A stretch of 64,000 bases of DNA from Dissulfurispira thermophila (lineage in GTDB: Bacteria; Nitrospirota; Thermodesulfovibrionia; Thermodesulfovibrionales; Dissulfurispiraceae). Position 1 is the stretch's first letter; each line of letters starts with the position of its first letter. The DNA lies in the NCBI RefSeq assembly GCF_014701235.1, contig NZ_AP022873.1:1922001-1986000 (forward strand), read 5' to 3'. The position numbers and the translations under genes are program-made. Positions 33,680 through 43,152 of this stretch are shown piece after piece. The notes below the pieces were generated by a model. That model did not search any database. It saw only the letters and a list, made by a program, of their open reading frames with translations, and was not told the origin of the DNA.

Positions 33680-34171
33680 TTACCTCAAAAACTCTATTTC
33701 TTTGTTAACTGACTTAAACAGATTTGATATGTTGCCATCAGGGTTTAAATGGCCCACAACTATATGGTCTGCTATATCTATCATGACCTTATTCCTTATC
33801 ATTGCAGTTTCTGCGGTAACCCTTTTGACCTCTCTATCAAAGGGGGAAAGGATGAGAAGTCTTCCAACATCGAGGGGCTTTTTGAGTTCTGGTTCAATCC
33901 TTTTCTTCATCCCCCTTGCCAAAATAATGATTAAAGGCTGATGACCCCTTAAAAGATAACGAAGGACATCTTTTTCAATCAGGCTATGAAAGCCTGATAT
34001 GACACATCTTCCCTCATCTCGCATCCTGACTGCCCAGTCATGGCACCTGAGAATCGCATCACCATGGATGTTTCTACTGCATAGAAATGCGGTCTTATGC
34101 CATGTGAGTATGCCTGTGTTACCCACATGGTCCTTAATAATGCCTGAATTGAGGATCTCCTCTTGAGTCAT
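33680..34171 (-). CDS. DprA-like SLOG-fold protein, last gene of the methylase/DarTG operon
   Basis: A 163-residue protein resembling short DprA/Smf-type (SLOG fold) proteins: CVISGFHSLIEKDVLRYLLRG, LIIILARGMKKR, AGRLLI-like VGRLLILSPFDREVKRVTAE and IADHIVVGH. It lacks the DprA C-terminal winged helix. DprA proper loads RecA on ssDNA; short relatives in defence islands may bind nucleotides or ssDNA. It overlaps darG by 4 bp (ATGA), so it belongs to the operon. Function in the system unknown. Confidence 0.75.
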   Translation of the reverse strand: MTQEEILNSGIIKDHVGNTGILTWHKTAFLCSRNIHGDAILRCHDWAVRMRDEGRCVISGFHSLIEKDVLRYLLRGHQPLIIILARGMKKRIEPELKKPLDVGRLLILSPFDREVKRVTAETAMIRNKVMIDIADHIVVGHLNPDGNISNLFKSVNKEIEFLR

Positions 34172-35244
34172 AGAGGGGCTAGAATAGGAAGTTTATTAAG
34201 TGGATAGAGTTTCTCTTTGAACTGCATGAGACGTTTGAAGGCTATTTCTATCAACTCTTTTTTAAAAACATCGTATTTCCTTTTACTCCATCTGAGGATA
34301 GCCTTCTGGAAGTCTTCAATGGTCTGAATCTTATTTTCGCGGTCGTTAAATAATATCCAGTCAACAGTTGCAAGTAATTCAAGCCCGAAAGGTGATTCAA
34401 ATCCTTCTATAATCTTTGAAATTATTTCAATTCTCTGGATTTCTGTGTCTGAGCAGTATTTATCTATAAAGTCTTTGATTTCAGCAAGTTTTTCATTATT
34501 CAGATATATATTATCGTAGGGCCTGCTATCAAGAATTGGTTTCTCCGTAAGGAGATATGAGCCCCTCAGGTGATGTAATAAATGCTGGAGATTGTGGGCA
34601 TATGGACCATAATAATATTTTTTGAATTGCAATTTCAGGTCTGCTTGTCCGAGTCTCTGGAGAAAATAGGCAACTTTTTGTATCTCAAGGAGTGTAATTT
34701 CATAACCAAGGACTCTATACAATTCAACCAGATAAAGGAGCATCGCCCTTTGTTTGGTTAGCTTAGCATTTGTTGATATGGGCATCAGATTTATACTATC
34801 AGGCTCATAGACAAGAATCTCTATATCCAATTCTCCGAGTTTGTCCTCAATAATTCTTTTGACCTTTTCCCACTTCAACCCACCCTGACCTGCTCCAATG
34901 GGCGGGATAGCTATGGATTTTATGTTCAAGTCTTTGATAACCTTAATCAAATCATCAAGTCCTGCCTCTATAAATCCGTAACTTGAGCGATGCATCCAGT
35001 GTTTCTTTGTAGGGAAGTTAATGATCCATCTGGGATTAATAAGGCTGTTTGTTGATGTAACAAACATCTTTCCAATAGTAACCCTGCCTTCTTCGCATGT
35101 CTTTTTATAGAGTCTGTAATTCTCAGGGAACCTCTCTTTGAACTGTAGGGCGATCCCCTTACCCATAACACCAACAGTATTTACAGAATTCACCAGTGCT
35201 TCGGCGTTGCTTTCAAAGATATTTCCTTTGATAAATTTAATCAT
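34168..35244 (-). CDS. darG: DarG antitoxin (macrodomain ADP-ribosyl-DNA hydrolase)
   Basis: DarG removes ADP-ribose from thymidine in DNA and also binds DarT directly. The 358 residues comprise a macrodomain (about 1-150; IKGNIFESNAEALVNSVNTV, GVMGKGIALQF, PPIGAGQGGLKW) and a C-terminal DarT-binding part (about 165-358; VELYRVLGYEITLLEIQKVA). It overlaps darT by 4 bp and follows it, the usual order. Here the pair is embedded in a methylase/helicase operon. Confidence 0.93.
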   Translation of the reverse strand: MIKFIKGNIFESNAEALVNSVNTVGVMGKGIALQFKERFPENYRLYKKTCEEGRVTIGKMFVTSTNSLINPRWIINFPTKKHWMHRSSYGFIEAGLDDLIKVIKDLNIKSIAIPPIGAGQGGLKWEKVKRIIEDKLGELDIEILVYEPDSINLMPISTNAKLTKQRAMLLYLVELYRVLGYEITLLEIQKVAYFLQRLGQADLKLQFKKYYYGPYAHNLQHLLHHLRGSYLLTEKPILDSRPYDNIYLNNEKLAEIKDFIDKYCSDTEIQRIEIISKIIEGFESPFGLELLATVDWILFNDRENKIQTIEDFQKAILRWSKRKYDVFKKELIEIAFKRLMQFKEKLYPLNKLPILAPL

Positions 35245-35870
35245 GGCTCAAAATACCATTCTGGTTTTATCGTGACAAAAAAATCCTGGCTTGGCCTCTC
35301 TATCATATCGTTTATTATATTATACATCTTTTCTGTCTTACAGCCTATACCCATAATTGCTGTCACAGGCAAGTGTTTATAAACAAGACATTCTGCCTGT
35401 TTAATTTCTTTCCTTTCAGTTCCATATTGTCTGCCCCATTTATTACTTTCAATTATATCCCAATTGAGTTTCTTAAGGTCTGCATATTTGTTATAAAATT
35501 GGGCATAATCCAACTTCGCATGTCTATTAGTAAAGACATATTTAATCTTCATCCCTTCCAGCTTTTCAACACTGCTCACTATATAAATTATATCCTCTTG
35601 CGGGGTCTTTATAACCTCTGGGTCATTGCCCATTGCTATAACATAGAGCATAGGAGACCTTACAGTAAAATAAAATGGCACATAATCGGCAAGGGTACCG
35701 GAAGGCTCTATAGGCACTTGCCGTTCATTCCTTTTATCTATAAGCGACGGAAAGCCAATTTGTATGAAATTAGGGTCATTAATATTAGAATTCTGACAAT
35801 GAATGCCGTTTTGCAGTATAAAAGGGAGATTTCTGTAATGGGTGATCCTATATATAAAGGTTGAATTCAT
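35241..35870 (-). CDS. darT: DarT toxin (ssDNA thymidine ADP-ribosyltransferase)
   Basis: DarT transfers ADP-ribose from NAD+ to thymidine in ssDNA, stopping replication; it protects against phage. The 209-residue protein has FIYRITHYRNLPFILQNGI (NAD site), DYVPFYFTVRSPMLY and the catalytic Glu in EIKQAECLV at residue 160. All expected residues are present. Start overlaps the methylase stop by 4 bp, so DarT synthesis depends on methylase translation. This coupling is unusual for a free toxin-antitoxin module. Confidence 0.93.
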   Translation of the reverse strand: MNSTFIYRITHYRNLPFILQNGIHCQNSNINDPNFIQIGFPSLIDKRNERQVPIEPSGTLADYVPFYFTVRSPMLYVIAMGNDPEVIKTPQEDIIYIVSSVEKLEGMKIKYVFTNRHAKLDYAQFYNKYADLKKLNWDIIESNKWGRQYGTERKEIKQAECLVYKHLPVTAIMGIGCKTEKMYNIINDMIERPSQDFFVTIKPEWYFEP

Positions 35871-38800
35871 CCTTCTTCATCTTCCCCATCTGCAGTAATG
35901 CCCATCCTGTATTTGATGTCATAGTTGATGATGAAGTCAAGTTCCTCCTCAGTGAAACCATAGTGCCTTGCAAGCACACAGTCTATCTCGTCTATGATGG
36001 GTTTGGAGAGTTTATGATAATACTCATACTTCGTTTGTTTGGTTCCCACATAACATTTTTTGTTATCAAGGTCCTCCATTAACTTATCAGTAAATTCAGA
36101 AAGTGGCGCTTTAATAAAGGTTGACATCTGATTTAAATCTAACAGGAAACTATCTAATTCTTTGGATGTAATATGCCATCCATCACTTATAATTTCCCAA
36201 AACCAAAAATATAATGTTGAGTTGAAAACCGAAACCAGAATTTTCTTATCTAATTCAGTGGTTGTTTGAATTTTTTTATATTCATTAGATGCCATAAGTT
36301 CTGTAAAACATTTACCCCAGTACATCATTCTCATGGCCAAATAAAATGATGATTGACCATGAAAATTTTTTGAGATTGCACATTGTTGTGAGGCAATCTT
36401 GCGAATAATTTCTTTTTCAATTGAACTGCCGCCTTTTAACCAGCATAATGAATTATCAGTAGATGGATAATATATTAGAACCTCCATTAAATGTTTACGC
36501 TCATCTTTATTTTCTTTGCTATACCAATGTTTATATGCCGTAGTTAACAACATATTTTGGGTATTTGTTAAAGATTTTTTAAATAAAATTATAGATAATT
36601 TTTGGTGGACTCCAGTAAAAAGTGATCCTGGTCTGTCGGCATAGGTGCTACACCATGTAAAATCTGAATTTTGAGTTAATATCTTGCGAACTGGCTCCAT
36701 TCGTGGTGTACTTGGTAACGAAATTGGTACTATTAAGCCTAAATCGCCTTGTTTGACTAATAATTGATCTCCCCTCTCCACCACAAACGCATACAGATTC
36801 CCACATTCCTCTGTCTCATATCCTTTGATTGTGTATTGTTTCTTTACCTTGTTGTATTCCACATAAGGTGGATTGCCTATTATCACATCAAATCCACCTT
36901 TTTCATGGACAATGCCATAGAATTCTATAAACCAGTGAAAGGGCTGGTGGGTCTTGAGCCATTGTTCATATTGGCTTCTTTTATTTACATCTATTCCATA
37001 TTCACCAGCGAGGTATTTGTTTAATTCCTCTTCTAATGCCTTAAGCCTACTGCGTATCTCCTGTTTATGCTCTGGTGGGACTATGCCGTCTCCCTCTGTC
37101 TGGTATCTCCTGAAGGCATCAAATGCCTGCTGTAGGTCTGCTGCCTTTGTGGTTATTTTCTGCATTGAGTTTTCAAAATCAAATTTGGTTGTAACTGCCC
37201 TTTCTACATCCTCATATCTTGCAAAGCCAACAAGGGTATTTCCTGCCCTAATGTTAAAGTCCATATCAGGAAGTGGCTCAATACCAAAGTTGGGTTTATC
37301 CGGGTCAGGGTCAACCTGTGCAGCGAGTTTCAAAAATAGCCTGAGTTTACATATCTCCACCGCCTCTTCCATGATGTCAACACCATAGAGGTTGTTGAGG
37401 ATTATACTTTTGTAAATAAAATACTGCCTGTTTGGATGGTTTTCCACCATCTCAAGGATGTTTGAGAAGTCTTCCATCTTTTTGTGTGGCAAGAGAGGGT
37501 AGCCATGAGGGGTGTATTTGACCTTTCCATTATGCTTTGCTGCCTCGTCTTTTAGCATCTCCTCCATCCTGTCAAGACATGATTCATAAAGAGGTTCAAG
37601 GATATTGAGGGCTGTAAACAAGAAGGCACCTGAACCACAGGTTGGGTCAAGAACAGTGATGTCTCTTATTGCACCCCAGAAGGCACGGAGCAATTCAGGA
37701 CTTTCACAGTTTGCAATCACATCCTGGGCAAACTGCCTTATATCAAGGTTGTATGTAATAAAGTCGTTTATGTCTCTGATCTCGCCTGAGAGTATCTTTT
37801 TCTTTACTTCCTCATACCTCTGCCTTCTTGCTATGACCTCTCGCCATATCTCTGTTGGTAGGGCATATTCTGAGGGTGCTGGTTTGTTCCAGTCCTTTCT
37901 TAACTTGATGGTAAGGATGTCATTTATTGACTCTACCTCACCAACTATGTTGTGCAGTGTGGAAGGATTAAGCCCATTTGCAATGTTTTCAGGAAGTGAC
38001 AGGGGGCGGCCAAGAGGACGATCATTGTAAACATCCCATGTAATCCCGTGTCTTACCGCATGGTATATGTATCTGTCAGGGTTTTCCTGTAGGATATTCC
38101 ATATTGTCTTACCATCAGAATTTTCAAAGGCACTCTTACATCTTGACTTTACCCTATCAAAGATAAAGGGGATTATTGTATTTTTGCTTATGTATTCTGT
38201 AATATCCTCCTTCGTGTAGTAGGCCCCCATCTCTTTCTGGTTGATGTATTTTTCAAATATGTAACCAAGAATGTCAGGGTTGATCTCCTCCCTACCACTG
38301 GCACTTTTAATAGACCTTTCAGGGTCAAGGACCCAGTCGTATTCATCAAAATAGTCAAAGATTGATTCAAAGGCACTGTCAGGTATTTGAATATCATGAC
38401 CGTACTTTTCTTCAACTGGATGGACATCAAATATCCCACCATTTATATATGGCACCCTGCCAAGCAGTTCCTCAAGTTCAGGAGAGTGTTTTATCTTTCC
38501 AAGACCCTCGTGGAACAGGCGAAGTAAAAAGTAACGATAGAAGGAGTAAAACCTGTCTTTACCAAATCTTGCCTGCATCATCCTCAGGCGATTTCTTAAA
38601 TAATGGGGGTCTCCATCAAGAAAGCCCTTTTTCTGTATGAAGTATAAAAACATGAGCCTGTTGAGCATTACAGAGGCATACCACTCTCTGTCTTCGGGTA
38701 TAGGTATTGCCTCTATAAAATCAAGAAACTTTGCATGCTCTTTCTTAAACCTATCATAGAATCTCTTTGTAACCCTTTCCACATCAAAGGCAGTTCTTGC

Positions 38801-39259
38801 CCTCTGGGCAACCTGTGTTATAGAGATACCCTGTTCTTCTTCCTCAAGAGAGATATACAGATGCTGGAGTTTTGTCAAAAGTGAATCCCCAGGCTGATTG
38901 CTCATATACTCAAATGTTCTTGGTCTGAGCGGTCTTGAGGGCTCCCTTTTTACCCACATCCATAACTGTCTTGATTTATCAGAACTTAAAAAGACTATAA
39001 GATGCTCAAAACTCGTTTCAGATAGTTTTCTTTCAAGTTTAAGGCGGGTATTGTGGTCAGGAAGTCTGTTGTCATGGCTTGTGTGCTGCCAGACTACAAA
39101 GCCCTTTTTCTCGGCAATTGCCTTAAGTTCATAATTTGTATCATTAACAGGAATTGCAATGGTGTTATGGCAGGGTTCCCAGCCCAGTTCTTCAATAAAG
39201 AGCCTTTTCAGGTCTGCACTTTGAAGGAGTGGTCTTGCACGGACAAAATCAAAGGACAT
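35867..39259 (-). CDS. Eco57I/PglX-like adenine-specific DNA methyltransferase
   Basis: A 1130-residue N6-adenine methylase: N-terminal nuclease-like or helper region (about 1-200), SAM motif DPTCGSGAFLFTALNIL near residue 538 and catalytic NPPYVEYNKV near 793, followed by target-recognition and C-terminal parts (LARHYGFTEEELDFI). Size and layout fit type IIG-like, BREX PglX or DISARM DrmMI proteins. It starts 3 bp after the helicase gene and overlaps darT, in the same operon. Target sequence cannot be read. Two relics of its C-terminus lie nearby. Confidence 0.9.
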   Translation of the reverse strand: MSFDFVRARPLLQSADLKRLFIEELGWEPCHNTIAIPVNDTNYELKAIAEKKGFVVWQHTSHDNRLPDHNTRLKLERKLSETSFEHLIVFLSSDKSRQLWMWVKREPSRPLRPRTFEYMSNQPGDSLLTKLQHLYISLEEEEQGISITQVAQRARTAFDVERVTKRFYDRFKKEHAKFLDFIEAIPIPEDREWYASVMLNRLMFLYFIQKKGFLDGDPHYLRNRLRMMQARFGKDRFYSFYRYFLLRLFHEGLGKIKHSPELEELLGRVPYINGGIFDVHPVEEKYGHDIQIPDSAFESIFDYFDEYDWVLDPERSIKSASGREEINPDILGYIFEKYINQKEMGAYYTKEDITEYISKNTIIPFIFDRVKSRCKSAFENSDGKTIWNILQENPDRYIYHAVRHGITWDVYNDRPLGRPLSLPENIANGLNPSTLHNIVGEVESINDILTIKLRKDWNKPAPSEYALPTEIWREVIARRQRYEEVKKKILSGEIRDINDFITYNLDIRQFAQDVIANCESPELLRAFWGAIRDITVLDPTCGSGAFLFTALNILEPLYESCLDRMEEMLKDEAAKHNGKVKYTPHGYPLLPHKKMEDFSNILEMVENHPNRQYFIYKSIILNNLYGVDIMEEAVEICKLRLFLKLAAQVDPDPDKPNFGIEPLPDMDFNIRAGNTLVGFARYEDVERAVTTKFDFENSMQKITTKAADLQQAFDAFRRYQTEGDGIVPPEHKQEIRSRLKALEEELNKYLAGEYGIDVNKRSQYEQWLKTHQPFHWFIEFYGIVHEKGGFDVIIGNPPYVEYNKVKKQYTIKGYETEECGNLYAFVVERGDQLLVKQGDLGLIVPISLPSTPRMEPVRKILTQNSDFTWCSTYADRPGSLFTGVHQKLSIILFKKSLTNTQNMLLTTAYKHWYSKENKDERKHLMEVLIYYPSTDNSLCWLKGGSSIEKEIIRKIASQQCAISKNFHGQSSFYLAMRMMYWGKCFTELMASNEYKKIQTTTELDKKILVSVFNSTLYFWFWEIISDGWHITSKELDSFLLDLNQMSTFIKAPLSEFTDKLMEDLDNKKCYVGTKQTKYEYYHKLSKPIIDEIDCVLARHYGFTEEELDFIINYDIKYRMGITADGEDEEG

Positions 39260-39262
39260 AAT

Positions 39263-42200
39263 TTACTCCCCTCTTATACCAAGAGAACAAATAATCATAG
39301 GTTCAGAAACTGATGTATCCTCCCTCTGGACACAGAGACGGTCCTCTTCATAAAGGGTGATTATCAGTTCGGCAAGCCTCTCGTCAGATATGCCTACCCT
39401 CAGTTCTCTATTAATCAGGTCTCTGGCATACTCTGTTAGCGGTCTTTCATAGATAGCATCTATGGCTAAGTGGAGTGTCTTTATATCAAAAAGGGTCCCG
39501 CTTATCTTCTGTGCATAATCCTTGAGTTTCTCATAGGCACGCCTTCGTGCACTGGTTGGCCTGCCAAGTTGCCCTCCTGTGAGGGGGTGTTCCTTGTGGA
39601 TGTATTGCACTGCACTCTTCACGAGTTCGTGATGATTCTCAAGCCTTTGAAGTGCTGGGGTGTCAGGACTACACTCTGCGGCACGGAAAATCTCATACTG
39701 AGACTCTGTAACTATGTTTCCATCTTCATCAAGCCAGGCAAGGGCATCATTTCCATCAGCAGTTCGGACATAGACCATGACACCTGTTGACTTTGTCCCA
39801 GCGCTGATAGTTGAGATAGGTTTTGTTGAAAAGACAACATTTGGCAGGTCGGGTATCTTATTTTTGAGTTCTGGTTTTATATCACAGGCATTCTTCCATA
39901 CCTGATAGGCATAAGAAGCGAGGTCAACCTCTTCGTCCTCTGGGTCATCAAGGACATCGGATTTTTCAGTAAAAAGGTCTCTGATGACATCATCATGTCT
40001 CTCATCCTCAAAGAATGCCTCATCTGTACCGATGACCTCGGCGTTTTCTCTGAGCCTCTGCCTTATCCTTGAACGGAGCCTAATCAGGCGCTCAACACCT
40101 TCAGCGGGAAGGAAGGTGTAACAAAGGACTTCTTCTGATGACTGCCCGATTCTGTCAACCCTTCCCGCTCTCTGGACAAGACGGATTATTGCCCATGGGA
40201 GGTCGTAATTCACAATTATATGACAATCCTGAAGATTCTGTCCCTCGCTTAATACATCCGTTGTAATCAATACCCTTAATTCATCTATTTCACCAGTTAT
40301 TTGATTACTACGAGGACTGAGCCTCTGGGCATAGCGTGTTGGATTCTCCGTGTCTCCTGTAACACCTGCCAAGTTATCAATGCCAAGTTCTTTGAGTTTA
40401 CTTTCAAGGTATTCTACAGTATCTGAAAACTGTGAGAAGATGAGTATTTTTTCATCAGAGTGCGTTTGTGTAATCAATTCATAGAGAGACTTGAATTTAT
40501 TGTCCTTTTCTGTCACCCATTCTTGAGCAAGTTCAAGTATCTCTGAGAGTCGCTCAGAATCTTTCTGCAGGTGTCCTTTAAGTTCATCAACAAATAGTGT
40601 GGGCCTGAGCCAGTCAAAGTTGTTTGAATATCTATTCTTGAGGAGACTGTAGTAGGCTCCTGCAAGTCTGGAAAAATCATCAGATAATTCCCCTGCAGAT
40701 GCTCGCTCATTATCTTCATCAATGCCAAATAATATATCCTCACTATCGCTATCCTTATTCCTCGTATCAAACAACGCTGCATCCTGTGTCCCTATGGGGA
40801 GAGGTAGTCCATTTTCAATGGCATAAATATAGATCTGGTTTCTCAAAATATGCCTTTTAATTGACAGAAGAAAGGAATGTCCACTACTTTCAAGCCGCTT
40901 AAAAAGGTTTGTTCTGCAGAACCCTATGAGTCTTTTGCCTGCCCTTGATAGGTTTCTTATTATTCTGTCCTCATCTGTTGTTGGCGGTTCATCAGGCATA
41001 GGTTTCAGGTAATTGCCAAGACCATATCGTGGTAGATGGAGGTTACAGATTATGTCTACAACCCTGTCTGAATAGAGCCGGGCAAATTGATCATCAGGGT
41101 CATTATCATTGACAGAAAAGGAGAGAGTTTTCGGTAGCCTTTTGGGGAAATAAAACCGGTTGTTGCCCTCAAGTACCAGAAACTTTCTGTCATCCTTCCT
41201 CTTGGTTCTTCCACAGGTTGGGCAGATATTCTGCGTTGCGGTAAGTATTGTATTGCAGGATGAACACTCCACATAGGCATAGTTTCTCTCAACAAAACTC
41301 CTCGTCCTCCTTACCATAAAGAGTCTCATCAACTCACGCCAGTCATCAGGATAGTGGCTCTTTTCAAAGGCGGCCAGACTGTTCACAGGACATTGATGTC
41401 TTCTGGTAAACTCGTCAATCCTGCCATCGCACTCACGCCTGATATACTCCTCAGGGCTGATGCCAACTTGCTCATCTGCGTCAAGAAAAAGCCTTAACTG
41501 GTTTGCAAGGTCAAGATACATCTTATTATAGGGTGTTGCAGAAAGGAGTATGCACTTGCTCCCGTTCCTTTCGATGTAGTCCCTTATTATAGCCCATCTC
41601 CTCCCTTCACGATTGCGGAGATTATGACTCTCGTCAATAATAACAAGCCTGTATCTTCTTAATTCGGGAAGAACGGTCTGAACCTGTGTAATTGATACAA
41701 CCTTTGCAATCAATCTGTAGCGATGGACATAATCCTCCCACATTGATATGAGATTCTTGGGGCATAGAATCAATGCCTCAAGGAGATACGGCGGATCCTG
41801 AAAGACCCTGGCAAGTGCAGTTGCCATAAGGGTCTTGCCAAGCCCAACCACATCACCGAGGATGACCCCGCCTCTTTTGTCAAGATGTCTTGCAGCAATC
41901 CTTACGGCAGCAGATTGAAATTCAAGGAGTTTTTCCCGCATATCATAGGGTATTTCAAACTCACTCAGCCCCGCCCTTGCCTCTTCTGCAAGATGATAAG
42001 CCATCTTTATATAAATCCAGTAAGGCAGTAACGGGTCTTCCCTTGCCCAGCTCTCTTCTACAACCTTTATGAGTTCATCTGTTATATCAATGCAATATCT
42101 ATCATTCCATCTGTCCTCAAACCATCTTGCAAGTTTCTGTGCAGCATCGTGGTCAAGGACATCTATATTCAGTTCACCCTGATGGGAAAGGCCTGATATG

Positions 42201-42691
42201 GTGAGATTGCTTGAGCCGAGAAAACCGATAATTGGGTTAAGAGGGTCGTTTCTAAAACACAGGTATAACTTTGCGTGAAGTGGATGTCTTAAGAAGAGTT
42301 TGACCACAACCTTCCTTGCTTTTAATTGAGAACAAAGACGCCTGAGCCCCGCCTCATCATCATTTGTTGGCACACCTATTGTGAGCTGTTTTTTAAATTC
42401 CTCTGCAAGCTTTCGCTTAAAGCGGATTATAGTCTGGTTGCTGATAATATTTTCCTGTTGGATAGTTGTATATATCTCTCTTAATTGTTCATCTGGTAAT
42501 CTCTGCATTCCGATGAGTAATCTGCATTGGTTGCCTTCACCACCCTGCCAGTTTTCTATTAGAAAATCTATAGTTTTCCACCCCCTGAGATTGAAATAAC
42601 CCACACAGAAATCAGCCCTGCCGGATAGCTCAAGGCTCTTTTGTAGTGCTGGCAAGAGTTCAATCTCTATGTTGTCAAATATCCGTGGCAT
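39263..42691 (-). CDS. PLD-domain SNF2 helicase
   Basis: A 1142-residue protein. The N-terminus is a phospholipase D-like nuclease half (HAKLYL at 139, GSSNLT about 159-164). A SNF2/HepA-type helicase follows: GDVVGLGKT (279-287), IIDESHN (351-357), LLSATP (392), a four-Cys zinc ribbon (Cys476, 479, 490, 493) and the helicase C domain with RAGRVDRIGQ. Similar helicases work in DISARM class 1 (DrmD) and in helicase/methylase defence systems. It is the first gene of the five-gene operon. Confidence 0.9.
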   Translation of the reverse strand: MPRIFDNIEIELLPALQKSLELSGRADFCVGYFNLRGWKTIDFLIENWQGGEGNQCRLLIGMQRLPDEQLREIYTTIQQENIISNQTIIRFKRKLAEEFKKQLTIGVPTNDDEAGLRRLCSQLKARKVVVKLFLRHPLHAKLYLCFRNDPLNPIIGFLGSSNLTISGLSHQGELNIDVLDHDAAQKLARWFEDRWNDRYCIDITDELIKVVEESWAREDPLLPYWIYIKMAYHLAEEARAGLSEFEIPYDMREKLLEFQSAAVRIAARHLDKRGGVILGDVVGLGKTLMATALARVFQDPPYLLEALILCPKNLISMWEDYVHRYRLIAKVVSITQVQTVLPELRRYRLVIIDESHNLRNREGRRWAIIRDYIERNGSKCILLSATPYNKMYLDLANQLRLFLDADEQVGISPEEYIRRECDGRIDEFTRRHQCPVNSLAAFEKSHYPDDWRELMRLFMVRRTRSFVERNYAYVECSSCNTILTATQNICPTCGRTKRKDDRKFLVLEGNNRFYFPKRLPKTLSFSVNDNDPDDQFARLYSDRVVDIICNLHLPRYGLGNYLKPMPDEPPTTDEDRIIRNLSRAGKRLIGFCRTNLFKRLESSGHSFLLSIKRHILRNQIYIYAIENGLPLPIGTQDAALFDTRNKDSDSEDILFGIDEDNERASAGELSDDFSRLAGAYYSLLKNRYSNNFDWLRPTLFVDELKGHLQKDSERLSEILELAQEWVTEKDNKFKSLYELITQTHSDEKILIFSQFSDTVEYLESKLKELGIDNLAGVTGDTENPTRYAQRLSPRSNQITGEIDELRVLITTDVLSEGQNLQDCHIIVNYDLPWAIIRLVQRAGRVDRIGQSSEEVLCYTFLPAEGVERLIRLRSRIRQRLRENAEVIGTDEAFFEDERHDDVIRDLFTEKSDVLDDPEDEEVDLASYAYQVWKNACDIKPELKNKIPDLPNVVFSTKPISTISAGTKSTGVMVYVRTADGNDALAWLDEDGNIVTESQYEIFRAAECSPDTPALQRLENHHELVKSAVQYIHKEHPLTGGQLGRPTSARRRAYEKLKDYAQKISGTLFDIKTLHLAIDAIYERPLTEYARDLINRELRVGISDERLAELIITLYEEDRLCVQREDTSVSEPMIICSLGIRGE

Positions 42692-42716
42692 GGATTATAA
42701 CTCCTCTTCACTAATA

Positions 42717-42812
42717 TTAACGATCTTCATAATGACTGCCTTTTATATTCTTTAATACCCATCCCTTGCTTTCTAAAATTTTACATAGGTCTTTCCCTGA
42801 TATACTTTTCAT
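42717..42812 (-). pseudogene. Truncated hicA
   Basis: MKSISGKDLCKILESKGWVL then KNIKGSHYEDR and a stop: the first 31 residues of a HicA toxin including the catalytic His, but no second half. Start overlaps the hicB remnant stop. Confidence 0.7.
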
Positions 42813-43017
42813 ACAGCAAGTTCAAGGACTTTGTCTTTTGGTTTGAGTTCAATCTTTTTCATATCAACTTCAAGACATGCCTCTATCGCCTCATATATAT
42901 TCTGTATGAGTTCATCCCATGAATCGAATCTCCTTGAGTAAAACATCCAGGTATTGCTGGAACCTCTGCCCGGTAACCCCCTTCCTCGGCATGATGAATT
43001 ACCACCTTTAATTTCAT
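42810..43017 (-). pseudogene. Frameshifted hicB
   Basis: Begins MKLKVVIHHAEEGGYRAEV then PAIPGCFTQGDS, then loses frame; the C-terminal part DELIQNIYEAIEACLEVDMK continues in another frame to the stop beside hicA. Together with the hicA fragment this is a dead toxin-antitoxin pair. Confidence 0.7.
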
Positions 43018-43018
43018 T

Positions 43019-43152
43019 TTAATTAACTCCCTTTAATTTTCCTTCTGCCTGAAAATTATAATAGCCATTTTTACTTATGATAACATGGTCTATAACCTCA
43101 ATCCCAACTATTTTACCCGCCTCAATAAGCCTATTGGTTATCTCTTTGATGC
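43019..43152 (-). pseudogene. RadC/JAB C-terminal remnant
   Basis: Encodes ITNRLIEAGKIVGIEVIDHV then IISKNGYYNFQAEG to a stop that overlaps the hicB remnant start. This is the end of a RadC-family gene; the rest is lost. Confidence 0.65.

Noticed and set aside
33680-42691. Complete DISARM or BREX system
   Set aside because: Only helicase and methylase resemble those systems; drmA, drmB, drmC or brxA, brxB, brxC, pglZ are not in the window.
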